A DNA stretch of 63,043 nucleotides from Clostridia bacterium (GTDB lineage: Bacteria; Bacillota; Clostridia; Christensenellales; Aristaeellaceae), in NCBI GenBank assembly GCA_030530315.1, contig JAUMVG010000010.1, positions 1-63,043 of the forward strand, in the 5' to 3' direction. The translations under genes and the position numbers were made by a program. Shown piece by piece: positions 31,581 through 40,537 of this stretch. Under the pieces are notes generated by a model. It made no database searches, was not told the DNA's origin, and worked only from the letters and a program-made list of their open reading frames with translations. Numbering within the stretch: the first letter of the stretch is position 1; each line of letters begins with the position of its first letter.

Positions 31581-32603
31581 TTGAAACTGATCACCTTTAC
31601 CGTCCCCTGCTACAACTCCGCGGCCTACATGGACAAGTGCATCCAGTCGCTGCTGCCCGCCGGTGAGGAAGCCGAAATCATCCTGGTGGACGACGGCAGC
31701 ACGGACGACACCCCCGCCATCGCCGATCGCTACGCCGCGGCCTATCCCGGCGTGATTCGCGCCGTGCACCAGCAGAATGGCGGCCACGGCTCCGGCGTCA
31801 ACCAGGGCATCCGCAAGGCCAACGGCCTGTACTTCAAGGTGGTGGACTCCGACGACTGGCTGGACGGGGACGCCCTGGCCGCGCTGATGGAGCACCTGCG
31901 GCGCTTTGCCCGCATGGACGACCCCATCGACCTGGTCCTGTGCAACTACGTCTACGAGCACGTGGAGGACAACACCCAGCGGGTGGTGCGCTACCGCAAC
32001 ACCCTGCCGGTGGACCAGATCTTCGCCTGGGCGGACGTGGGCCACTTCAACGCCACCCAGTTCCTCACCATGCACTCCACCGTGTACCGCACCGAGGTGC
32101 TGCGCCAGGCGGGCATCTCCCTGCCGTTGCACACCTTCTATGTGGACAACATCTTTGTCTACCAGCCCCTGCCCTCGGTCCACTCGCTGTACTACATTGA
32201 CGTGGACCTGTACCGCTATTTCATCGGCCGCGCGGACCAGTCCGTGACGGAGGAGAACCTGATGCGGCGCATCGACCAGCAGATCCTCGTGACCAAGCTG
32301 ATGGCGGACGCCCACGACCTGGAGGCCCTGGAGCAGGACAACCGCCGTCTCGCCGCCTACATGTACCACTATCTCTCCATCATGCTGATGATCTGCACCA
32401 TCTACCTGATGCTGTCCGGCACCGAGGAGAACCTCAAGAAGTCCGACGAGCTCTGGGCGTGGCTGAAGGAGGTCCATCCCGCCACCTTCCGCCGCATGCG
32501 CTATCGCAGCGCCAACGTCGCCTTCCTGCTGCCCGGCAAGGCGGGCCGCGACATCGACATCTTCTTCTACAAGCTGCTGCGCAAGATCTACAAATTTAAT
32601 TAA
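31581..32603 (+). CDS. Family 2 glycosyltransferase
   Basis: The 340-residue GT-A enzyme has the opening strand ITFTVPCYNSAAYMDKCIQS, the nucleotide-sugar Asp pair in ILVDDGSTDDT (about 32-42), and the acceptor-region motif VVDSDDWLDGD (about 94-104). There are no clear membrane segments except a hydrophobic stretch near 260 (LSIMLMICTIYLML). The acceptor cannot be read; likely a wall or surface glycan. I prefer the TTG start at 31581, nine nt after GGGAGG. The frame also has ATG 31527, but that codon overlaps the -10 element and would lie before the transcript start. It is monocistronic. Confidence 0.85.
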   Translation: MKLITFTVPCYNSAAYMDKCIQSLLPAGEEAEIILVDDGSTDDTPAIADRYAAAYPGVIRAVHQQNGGHGSGVNQGIRKANGLYFKVVDSDDWLDGDALAALMEHLRRFARMDDPIDLVLCNYVYEHVEDNTQRVVRYRNTLPVDQIFAWADVGHFNATQFLTMHSTVYRTEVLRQAGISLPLHTFYVDNIFVYQPLPSVHSLYYIDVDLYRYFIGRADQSVTEENLMRRIDQQILVTKLMADAHDLEALEQDNRRLAAYMYHYLSIMLMICTIYLMLSGTEENLKKSDELWAWLKEVHPATFRRMRYRSANVAFLLPGKAGRDIDIFFYKLLRKIYKFN

Positions 32604-32673
32604 GCGCCGGCAGGCTGAGCCTGCACCCATTTGCTGCCGCCATTAAGCGCAGGGCGCTTAACCCCATTTGCTA

Positions 32674-32926
32674 CCGCCTTTAAGCGCAGGGCGCTTAACC
32701 CCGATTGCTACCGCCTTCCTATTATCAATTCCCAGCGCCACTGATCCAAGCGCCGGGAATTGTCGTTGATACGATTCAGTTTTGCTCGGGCAACGCCTGC
32801 ACCAATCTGCCGCCTTTAAGCGCAGGGCGCTTAACCCCGATTGCTACCGCTTTTCTATTATCAATTCCCGGCGCCACTGATCCAAGCGCCGGGAATTGTC
32901 GTTGGTGCGATTCGGTTTTGTTCGGG
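32674..32926. repeat. Two 117-bp direct repeats at the tetR 3' end
   Basis: Copies at 32674-32790 and 32810-32926 are over 90 percent identical by eye. Each contains the hairpin AAGCGCAGGGCGCTT and a second inverted pair, CCCGGCGC/GCGCCGGG, in a CAATTC...GAATTG frame. A third, partial copy of the first hairpin lies at 32643-32658. The second copy encodes the last 20 or so codons and stop of the tetR gene; in the first copy the same frame is broken by a TGA. The structure fits a local tandem duplication and may also terminate both convergent genes. Confidence 0.8.
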
Positions 32927-33569
32927 AGGGGCCATGTAGCCCACCTTGCCGCTGTCGATCAATTCTTCCCAGGCCTGCTTGTTGTTGTCCTTTGTCGAAA
33001 GCTGGGGCTCCCAGGTCATGGGCATCTCAAGCCGGTTTTCCAACAGTCGCTTCCACAGCGCGGCCTGCGCCTCGTCCGTCGGCCTTGGATGGCACAGCGT
33101 GACGATGTCCTTCATACTGACGCCCTTGCCCGCGACCACCTGGCGGTTGAGGCCGTCCAGGATGTCCTCGATGGACGCGCCGTAGGCCCTCTTGAAGTCC
33201 ACCAGGCACTCGGGGCGGCTGTTCTCCTCCATGTCGAAGTGGTTCATGCTCAAAAGCTTCAAAAGCATGCTCCGCTTCTCCAGGGAATGGGCCAGCATGC
33301 TGGCGAAGGACTCGGCGCTCATGGTCGTATAGTCGCTGGCCATGGCGTCCAGCTCCTCCACCCAGCGCTCACGCTCCTTCTGCATCAGGGCGAGGAAGAT
33401 CTCCTCCTTGGTCTGGAAGTAATTATAAATCGAGGTGCGCGTGAAGCTGGTCGCCCCGGCGATGTCCTTCAAGGTGATCTCCTTGAAGCTCATGGTCTGG
33501 TAGAGCTTTTCACACGTGGAAATGATCTCCTCCCGGCACGTTCGTCAATTCCACGGAACCCTTGGGCAT
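32861..33569 (-). pseudogene. TetR/AcrR-family regulator, frameshifted near the N-terminus
   Basis: Translation most naturally begins at ATG 33569 (GGAG seven nt upstream) with MPKGSVELTNV, but that frame ends after 18 codons. The homologous continuation REEIISTCEKLYQTMSF lies in another frame, and the shift falls at about 33531-33540. From there the protein is intact: HTH with EITLKDIAGATSFTRTSIYN and YFQTKEEIFLALM, then about 150 residues of ligand domain. Without the upstream part the helix 1 of the HTH is lost. Either the gene is inactive, or internal ATG 33493 is used, or the sequence has a two-base error. The C-terminus lies in the second 117-bp repeat. It is just downstream of the cobalamin-type importer on the same strand. 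Confidence 0.75.
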
Positions 33570-33732
33570 GTCAATACTCCCTTCGCCGCACGGCAGCGGC
33601 CTTTCGCGCTGCCATTATAGCAGAATTATGACGTGGCGCCAGCATAGATCGCTTGTATATTGACACCGCGTCTGTAACACTCACAAGCTCATGCCGATGC
33701 CGGGAAAAAGCCCGTGGCAGGCGCTCTTCGCT

Positions 33733-34476
33733 CTATACGCCGATGATCAATCGTCCCCCGTGCTCAACGGTTCGAATCGTCGTATCAAACGCCTCATTCA
33801 GTATTTCGGCGCAAAGCACGTCCCCCGGTGCACCGGAGGCAAGCAGCGCTCCGTCCTTCATGACGTGTATGCAGTCGCAATATCGTGCCGCCAGGTTCAG
33901 ATCGTGCAGCGTGATAATGACCATGCCGTCAAACGCCCGCAGCATTTCCATCAACTCCACCCGATAGCGGATGTCCAGATGATTGGTAGGTTCATCCAAT
34001 ATGATGACCTCCGGCTGCTGAACGAGGCAGCGCGCGATCATCACGCGCTGACGCTCGCCGCCGCTGAGCGTGTGGATGCGCCGGTCCCGCAGTTCCCACA
34101 GCCGCGTCTGCCGCAATACCTGCCCGGTGACCGCCTCGTCCTCCCGCCCATAGGGCATCATCACCTTCTTGTAGGGGTAGCGTCCTGACCGAACGACCTC
34201 GCAGACTCGCAGATCCGCCTCCGGATAGGTCTGCATCATCACCGCCACGCGCCGGGCGTAGTCCCGGCTGGAATACGCCTCAATGGGCTGATCATCCACC
34301 CACACGTGACCCTTTGCCGGGTACTGCCGGTAGATGTGCCGCAGCAGCGTGGTCTTGCCGCAGCCGTTGGGGCCGATGATGCCATGGATCTTCTTTCCCT
34401 CGAAGACCGCGCTGACGCCGTTCAGGATGCGCTTGCTGCCCGCGGAAAAGCAGAGCTCCTTCACCTCAATGCGCAT
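33733..34476 (-). CDS. ABC importer ATP-binding protein, cobalamin/siderophore class
   Basis: The 247-residue ATPase has Walker A GPNGCGKTT (about 35-43), the Q-loop MMQTYPEA, signature LSGGERQRVMIARCL and Walker B VIILDEPTNHLD, followed by the switch His in ITLHDLN. The DEPTNHLD form is typical of BtuD/FepC/FhuC-class subunits. Its start overlaps the permease gene by 11 nt, with GGAGGGTGTACC upstream. The cobalamin riboswitch before the operon points to corrinoid import (a BtuD role). Confidence 0.9.
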   Translation of the reverse strand: MRIEVKELCFSAGSKRILNGVSAVFEGKKIHGIIGPNGCGKTTLLRHIYRQYPAKGHVWVDDQPIEAYSSRDYARRVAVMMQTYPEADLRVCEVVRSGRYPYKKVMMPYGREDEAVTGQVLRQTRLWELRDRRIHTLSGGERQRVMIARCLVQQPEVIILDEPTNHLDIRYRVELMEMLRAFDGMVIITLHDLNLAARYCDCIHVMKDGALLASGAPGDVLCAEILNEAFDTTIRTVEHGGRLIIGV

Positions 34477-35473
34477 GGTACACCCTCCGAATCATCAGTA
34501 TGAACACCGGCGCGCCGATGAAGGCGGTCATCACGCCGATGGGCATCTCCTGAGGCGCGAAAGCCGTGCGGGCCACGGTATCCGCCAGGGTCAGAAAGCA
34601 GCCGCCCGCCAGCGCGGAGGACAGCACCAGGTATCGATGGGCGCTGTCGACCATCCGGCGCATGATGTGCGGAATGATGAGCCCCACAAAGCCCACCAGC
34701 CCCGCCACCGCCACCACCACCGACACTGCCCCGGCCGAGATGACGATGAGTATGAGCTGCATCAGCCGGACGTTCATGCCCGACTGCGCCGCCACGTCCT
34801 GTCCCAGCAGCAGCAGGTCCAGTTCCTTTTCGACCAGTCGGCACAGGACCAGCAGCGCGGCCAGCGCGACCAGCGCCATGCGCACATCGCCCCAGTTGCT
34901 GCCGGAAAAGGAGCCCGTCAGCCAGTATTGCGCCGACCGGGCCTGAGCCTCGTTGCTGGAGCAATAGATGATGAAGGTCGTCGCCGCCTGGAAGAAGGCC
35001 GAAACGCCCATGCCCGTCAGCACCAGGCGGATGGGGCTGGTGCTCTTCCCCTGCAGCGCCACCACCAGCGCGATGGCGACGAAGCTGCCCACGAAGGCGG
35101 AGAATACCACGTGCCCCGCGGGCAGAAAGCCGAACCAGCGGAACACGATCGTCCCCGCCGCGCCGGCGCTGGCCCCGGAGGACACGCCCAGCACGTAGGG
35201 CTCCGCCAGCGGGTTGCCCGTGAGGGTCTGCATCAGTATGCCCACCACGCTCAGCACCGCGCCGGCCAGCATCGTCAGGCAGACCCGCGGCAAACGCACC
35301 TGCGTGACCAGGTTATACAGGTTTTTGTCCGCCGGTTCACAGCGGGCAACAAAGGCCCACAGGCTTCCCCATACCGCGCCCGGCTCCAGCGTCACCGTTC
35401 CCCAGAACAGCGCCAGGAAGGCCGTGACACAGGCCAGGAGGAACAGCCCAAAGCAAATTGCAGATTTCTTCAT
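34466..35473 (-). CDS. FecCD-family ABC permease, probable cobalamin importer
   Basis: The 335-residue protein fits BtuC/FecCD permeases with about ten membrane segments. Family motifs include RLPRVCLTMLAGAVLSVVG (about 65-84), NPLAEPYVLGVSSGASAGA, and the coupling-loop GLVGFVGLIIPHIMRRM (about 245-262). A GC-rich hairpin (GCCCGCGG/CCGCGGGC, about 35489-35512) separates it from the binding-protein gene, which could lower its expression relative to that gene. The site upstream of its ATG is weak. Confidence 0.9.
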   Translation of the reverse strand: MKKSAICFGLFLLACVTAFLALFWGTVTLEPGAVWGSLWAFVARCEPADKNLYNLVTQVRLPRVCLTMLAGAVLSVVGILMQTLTGNPLAEPYVLGVSSGASAGAAGTIVFRWFGFLPAGHVVFSAFVGSFVAIALVVALQGKSTSPIRLVLTGMGVSAFFQAATTFIIYCSSNEAQARSAQYWLTGSFSGSNWGDVRMALVALAALLVLCRLVEKELDLLLLGQDVAAQSGMNVRLMQLILIVISAGAVSVVVAVAGLVGFVGLIIPHIMRRMVDSAHRYLVLSSALAGGCFLTLADTVARTAFAPQEMPIGVMTAFIGAPVFILMIRRVYHAH

Positions 35474-35522
35474 CGCAATAGAAAGAAGCCCGCGGGATTG
35501 CCGCGGGCCGTGATCGTATGTA

Positions 35523-36500
35523 TTATGCCGCCTCTTCCAGCGTCACGCCATGGATCTCCTCGGCCAGGCGCACCAGCGCGTCCACGCTGCGCACACCGGG
35601 GGTGATCTCAGACAGGCGCACCCGCACGAAGTTGCCGTTCTTCACGGCATCCAGGTCGGCCAGCGCGGGGTTGCTCTTGAGGTTCTCCACCTTGGCATCG
35701 AAGTCGTCGGTGTTGCGGATGGAGGTGGAATAGTCGCAGATGATGATGTACTGGGGGTTCTCAGCCAGCACGGTCTCCCAGCCGGCGTAGTCCCAGGTCT
35801 TGTCCACGCCCTTGCCGGACAGGATGTTGTTCGCGCCGATGAGCTTCAGCAGGTTGGTGGTGTAGCCCTCGAAGGCGGTATAGATCTGGTCGTCCTCGTC
35901 GGTGGAATCGTAGATGAAGCAGGTGACCTCGTCCAGGCCGGCCAGCTTCTCCTGCACCGCGGCCAGCTTTTCCTTCTCGGCGGCCACATAGGCCTCGGCG
36001 GTCTCCTGGGCATCGAAGATCTTGCCATACATCAGCAGATCGTCGAACAGGGTATCCAGCGTGGCGTCGGTGCGCAGCATGGATTCCGGCACGAAGATGG
36101 GCACATTCTGAGCCACGATATCCTCGGCGGGGATGGCGCGCTGGGTGAAGGGCACGGCCCAGCCGGTGGTGAAATCCGGCTCGGCGGCCATGAACACCTC
36201 GTAGGCGGGCCACTTCTCGGCCAGCACGGGCACCTTGGCGTATTCATCGGCCAGGGACTCGTAGATCTCCTCCTCCAGGAACGCGGTGCCGGCCATCTTG
36301 TCGGCCAGGCCCAGTGCCAGCATCATTTCAGTGGTCGCCTGAGACATGGAGACGGCCTTCGCCGGGGCGGCATCGACGCTGAAATCATAGTCGTTGCCGT
36401 TCAGGTTCTGGCTCCAGGTGACGGGATACTGGCTCTCCGCCATCGCGACAACGGACAGCGCCAGCAGGCACACGAGCAGCAGGGAAACGATTTTCTTCAT
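35523..36500 (-). CDS. Periplasmic-type substrate-binding protein, probable cobalamin (BtuF-like)
   Basis: The 325-residue protein has a signal peptide (about 1-21, SLLLVCLLALSVVAMA) and the two-lobed class III binding-protein plan, with the N-lobe AVSMSQATTEMMLALGLAD (about 50) and C-lobe segments NNILSGKGVDKTW and PQYIIICD. Unlike most Gram-positive binding proteins it has no lipobox Cys at the cleavage site, so how it stays at the cell is unclear. GAAGGAG precedes ATG 36500. The preceding cobalamin riboswitch supports a corrinoid substrate over iron-siderophore. Confidence 0.85.
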   Translation of the reverse strand: MKKIVSLLLVCLLALSVVAMAESQYPVTWSQNLNGNDYDFSVDAAPAKAVSMSQATTEMMLALGLADKMAGTAFLEEEIYESLADEYAKVPVLAEKWPAYEVFMAAEPDFTTGWAVPFTQRAIPAEDIVAQNVPIFVPESMLRTDATLDTLFDDLLMYGKIFDAQETAEAYVAAEKEKLAAVQEKLAGLDEVTCFIYDSTDEDDQIYTAFEGYTTNLLKLIGANNILSGKGVDKTWDYAGWETVLAENPQYIIICDYSTSIRNTDDFDAKVENLKSNPALADLDAVKNGNFVRVRLSEITPGVRSVDALVRLAEEIHGVTLEEAA

Positions 36501-36559
36501 GGGACACACTCCTTCTTCACCGGAAAGCGCGGTGAATTTAATGGAAAGCTGCGCCTTGC

Positions 36560-36745
36560 AGCGCGACTGCGCGCGAATGTGTTCTGGCTCATGCTTCAAC
36601 GCTTGGCTTCGCCTTCCCAGCCCGTTTGGGGCCAGTGACCGGCAGTTTTCCTGCCATGAAGCCTCGCTCTGCAAATACAGCAACGCCCTTGCGCGGGAAT
36701 CTCACCCGACTTCCTGGTGCGATCACACACCAAAATTCGCGTCAG
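36560..36745 (-). promoter_or_regulatory. Cobalamin riboswitch
   Basis: Reading the minus strand, the leader contains in order GTCGGGTGAGATTCCCG, GGGCGTTGCTGTA, GGTCACTGG, CTGGGAAGGCG, and the B12 box GAGCCAGAACAC. This order and wording match the cobalamin aptamer. A CACCG/CGGTG hairpin stands right before the GAAGGAG site of the binding-protein gene and may form part of the expression platform. The element should repress import when corrinoid is plentiful. Confidence 0.85.
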
Positions 36746-36911
36746 CCATTCAGCTTTCATAACAAGTATATAAGGTCTCCTTAGTTATTTCAATCAAACT
36801 CATGTAAACCTTCCGAACTTTGACCACGGATATAAAAAATACCTCCGGTATCGCAGGCAGGAGGCGACGCGCGTTCGCCTTCCTTCCCCGCGCTTTTTGA
36901 CCCGCGCGCGG

Positions 36912-36940
36912 TTGCCAGGCTCCCCCATTTTTGTTATAAT
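36912..36940 (+). promoter_or_regulatory. Promoter of the sirtuin gene
   Basis: TTGCCA at 36912-36917 and TATAAT at 36935-36940 are 17 nt apart, about 100 nt before the start. The region from 36746 to 36911 holds the divergent riboswitch promoter area and no gene. Confidence 0.65.
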
Positions 36941-37046
36941 TTTATCAGTATATAGTGGGAGTGTGATCGACGGATGGATGAGCGCCGGGGATTTTGACCG
37001 TCGACACGCTTCCGCCGGACCGTGACCGCCTCAGGGAGGATAAGGT

Positions 37047-37817
37047 ATGAAGCATCCTTTCAATCGCATGACAGACGACCAGAAGCTCTCGGCCTTCCGG
37101 GTCATGCTCGACAGCGCCGCCTCCGCGGTGTTCCTCGGCGGCGCGGGCGTGTCCACCGAGAGCGGCATCCCCGATTTCAGGAGCAAAGACGGCCTGTACC
37201 ACAGGACCGAGAAGCGGTTCGCCCGCTACCAGCCGGAGTACCTCCTGTCCTATGAATGTCTGCGGAACGAGCCGGACGTGTTCTTTGACTACTACCGCAG
37301 CCATCTGGACGCGAGGGTCGTGGAGCCCAACGCCGCGCACAAAACCCTTGCCCGGTGGGAGAAGGAGGGCCGGCTGAAGGGCATCGTCACGCAGAACATC
37401 GACGGCCTGCACCAGAAGGCCGGCAGCGTCAACGTCCAGGAGATCCACGGCACGACGTGGCGCAATCACTGCACCATCTGCAACGCCGCCTACGGCGTGG
37501 ACTTCATCTTCGAGAGCACAGCCAAGCCCCGCTGCCCGAAGTGCGGCGGGATGGTGCGCCCGGACGTGACCCTGTACGGGGAATTCCTGCCGAAGGAGGC
37601 CCACGACAACGCCCGTCGCATGATCCGCGACGCGGACCTCCTGATCATCGGGGGAACCTCCCTGCAGGTCGGCTCGGCGGCGGGACTGGCCCGCCAATTC
37701 AGCGGCGGGCGCCTCGTGACCATCAACAAGAGCAAGACCATGATGGACAGTGAAGCCGACCTCGTCTTCCACGACAGCATCGGGAAGGTATTGACGGAAG
37801 TGGACGCGCTGCGATAG
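37047..37817 (+). CDS. NAD-dependent protein deacylase, sirtuin family
   Basis: The 256-residue protein has GGAGVSTESGIPDFRSKDGL (about 31-50), the NAD-site TQNIDGLH (about 114-121), the general-base His in EIHGT, and a zinc ribbon CTIC...CPKC (about 142-170), then GGTSLQVGSAAGL. All catalytic residues are present, so an active class U/III bacterial CobB-like deacylase is likely. It removes acyl groups from lysine and releases nicotinamide. GGGAGG precedes ATG 37047. It is single, followed by a terminator-like stem. Confidence 0.93.
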   Translation: MKHPFNRMTDDQKLSAFRVMLDSAASAVFLGGAGVSTESGIPDFRSKDGLYHRTEKRFARYQPEYLLSYECLRNEPDVFFDYYRSHLDARVVEPNAAHKTLARWEKEGRLKGIVTQNIDGLHQKAGSVNVQEIHGTTWRNHCTICNAAYGVDFIFESTAKPRCPKCGGMVRPDVTLYGEFLPKEAHDNARRMIRDADLLIIGGTSLQVGSAAGLARQFSGGRLVTINKSKTMMDSEADLVFHDSIGKVLTEVDALR

Positions 37818-37881
37818 CTGCCGCGGGGAGGGATTCCCTTCCTCTGCGCCTCCCTTCTCCGCGCGGAGGCCCTCATACAAA

Positions 37882-37909
37882 CGAACCGGGTGCGTCTGCA
37901 CCCGGTTCG
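37882..37909. terminator. Bidirectional terminator-like hairpin
   Basis: CGAACCGGGTGC and GCACCCGGTTCG form a perfect 12-bp stem with a four-base loop, between the convergent sirtuin and ABC ATPase genes. The T run is short. Confidence 0.65.
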
Positions 37910-37996
37910 CTTACCTGAAATCGTACATTAGGGCGTGTTTCCAGAATACCTGAAGCGCATGCTCGGAATTATAAACACGCTCTTTGATCCTTTTGC

Positions 37997-39073
<1,077 letters not shown>

Positions 39074-39103
39074 AACACTGCCTCCTTGAGAATGTACGTA
39101 ATA

Positions 39104-40240
39104 TCAGTTTGCGCAGGATTGCATGCGCTTGATCTCGGTATAGCACAGCACGAAGGGCGCTACGCCCTTGGCATCGTTCTTCACCACCGGCTCGGAGATG
39201 TAATAGCCGTAGCTGCCGTCCCGCCGGCGGTTGTTCTCCGGGCCAAGACCCGCCACCAGGCAGATGCCGCCCAGATTCATCTCGTCCCCGTCGAAGGACA
39301 GGTACTTGTCGATGATGCCGTCGAAGGTGGCCTGTCCGTGTTCAACGAACTCCGGGGACAGAACCCCCAGCCGCGCCCCCTTGAGCATGGCGTAGGCCAG
39401 CATGGCGCTGCCGCTGGATTCGAGGTAGTTGCCCTCTTCGCCGGGCTTGTCCGGCACCTGCCAGTACATGGCGGTGTCCGGATCGTGGTATTGCCATGCG
39501 CTGCGCATCAGGTCCGCGAAGATGTCCCGCAGGCTGTCGCGCCCCGCCCCGGCGGGCAGCAGCTCCATCAGGTCCGCCAGCGCCACGGCGAACCAGCCGA
39601 TGCTGCGCAGCCAGAAGCTCCTGGAAAGCCCGGTTTCCGGGTCGGCCCAGAAGGCGGATTTGCTGGCGTCGTAGCCGTGGTAATAGAGGCCGGTCGTATC
39701 GTCCCGCATGTGTGCCCGAACGGTCTGCACCTGCCGGAGAATATCGGAGTAATCTCCCTTGCCGAAGTGACCCTCGTACAGCGCCAGGAAGGGCATGGCC
39801 ATGTAGATGCCGTCCAGCCACACCTGGTTGGGATAGATCTGCTTGTGCCAGAAGCTGCCCTCGAAGGTACGGGGCTGCTCATCCAGCGCGCGGTGCAGCG
39901 TCTCGGCGGCACGGCGATACTTTTCCAGGCCCGTCCTGTCGTACAGCGTGAACAGCACCCGGCCCTCGTTGATGTCGTCCAGGGTGTGTTTGTCCGCCTC
40001 GAAGGTGCGGATGCCGCCGTCCTCGCTCACAAAGGCGTCGATGAACCGCTTGGCGAAGTCGAAATAGCGCTGGTCGCCGCAGATGTCGGCCATGGCCAGC
40101 AGCGCGGTGATCATGCAGCCGTCGATGTAGTTCCAGTTGGTGGGCTTGCCTTCCCGGGTCTTTTCCAGGTTCCAGGCCGTGCGCTCGGGCGAGGACTTTT
40201 CGACCAGGCTGAGCACATAGCGGTCAATGGCTTCGTACAT
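39104..40240 (-). CDS. GH105 unsaturated rhamnogalacturonyl hydrolase
   Basis: The 378-residue protein matches the YteR/YesR (GH105) six-hairpin enzymes that cleave unsaturated galacturonyl residues from rhamnogalacturonan-I oligosaccharides made by lyases. The catalytic Asp lies in QVWLDGIYMA near residue 141; other family landmarks are WNYIDGCM, WHKQIYPNQ and YLESSGSAMLAYA. There is no signal peptide, so it acts inside on imported oligosaccharides. I chose ATG 40240 (GAGG 8 nt upstream) over GTG 40249. It follows the GH28 gene after the MITE-like insertion and precedes an ABC ATPase. Confidence 0.9.
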   Translation of the reverse strand: MYEAIDRYVLSLVEKSSPERTAWNLEKTREGKPTNWNYIDGCMITALLAMADICGDQRYFDFAKRFIDAFVSEDGGIRTFEADKHTLDDINEGRVLFTLYDRTGLEKYRRAAETLHRALDEQPRTFEGSFWHKQIYPNQVWLDGIYMAMPFLALYEGHFGKGDYSDILRQVQTVRAHMRDDTTGLYYHGYDASKSAFWADPETGLSRSFWLRSIGWFAVALADLMELLPAGAGRDSLRDIFADLMRSAWQYHDPDTAMYWQVPDKPGEEGNYLESSGSAMLAYAMLKGARLGVLSPEFVEHGQATFDGIIDKYLSFDGDEMNLGGICLVAGLGPENNRRRDGSYGYYISEPVVKNDAKGVAPFVLCYTEIKRMQSCAN

Positions 40241-40264
40241 GGCACACACCTCGGTTCATTCGGT

Positions 40265-40537
40265 GTAACTATTCAGTCCTCCCAACAGCTAACTTGCGGA
40301 GAGGTATCGGAGGGACAGAGTCCCTCTGATGTTCAAATCGTTTCCGGCGGCATGTACGGCAGAAACGGGGGTATTTTTGCGTCGGGAAGCCTGTCGACCA
40401 GAGCAAAAATACCTTCCTTGCAGATTTGCCGCTCGGAAACCCGAAGGATTTTAGGCAAACCTGGAGGGGGTGGCCTCGGCGGGGGAGCTTGCTCCCCCGT
40501 CCGACAGTAACTATTCAGTCTATGACTGAATAGTTAC
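40265..40537. mobile_element. MITE-like element with 14-bp terminal inverted repeats
   Basis: GTAACTATTCAGTC at 40265-40278 and its exact inverse GACTGAATAGTTAC at 40524-40537 bound a 273-bp stretch without an open frame. A third, direct copy at 40507-40520 pairs with the right end as a hairpin with a three-base loop. The right end supplies the final codons and stop of the GH28 gene (NYSVID). A non-autonomous transposon remnant is the simplest reading; no target duplication was identified. Confidence 0.75.

Noticed and set aside
32641-32926. Hairpin repeats as a CRISPR or integron array
   Set aside because: There are only two long copies plus a fragment, with no unique spacers of equal size and no integrase.
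33765-33785. GGTTCGAATC resembling a tRNA T-arm
   Set aside because: It lies inside the ABC ATPase coding sequence and no acceptor or anticodon stem could be placed around it.
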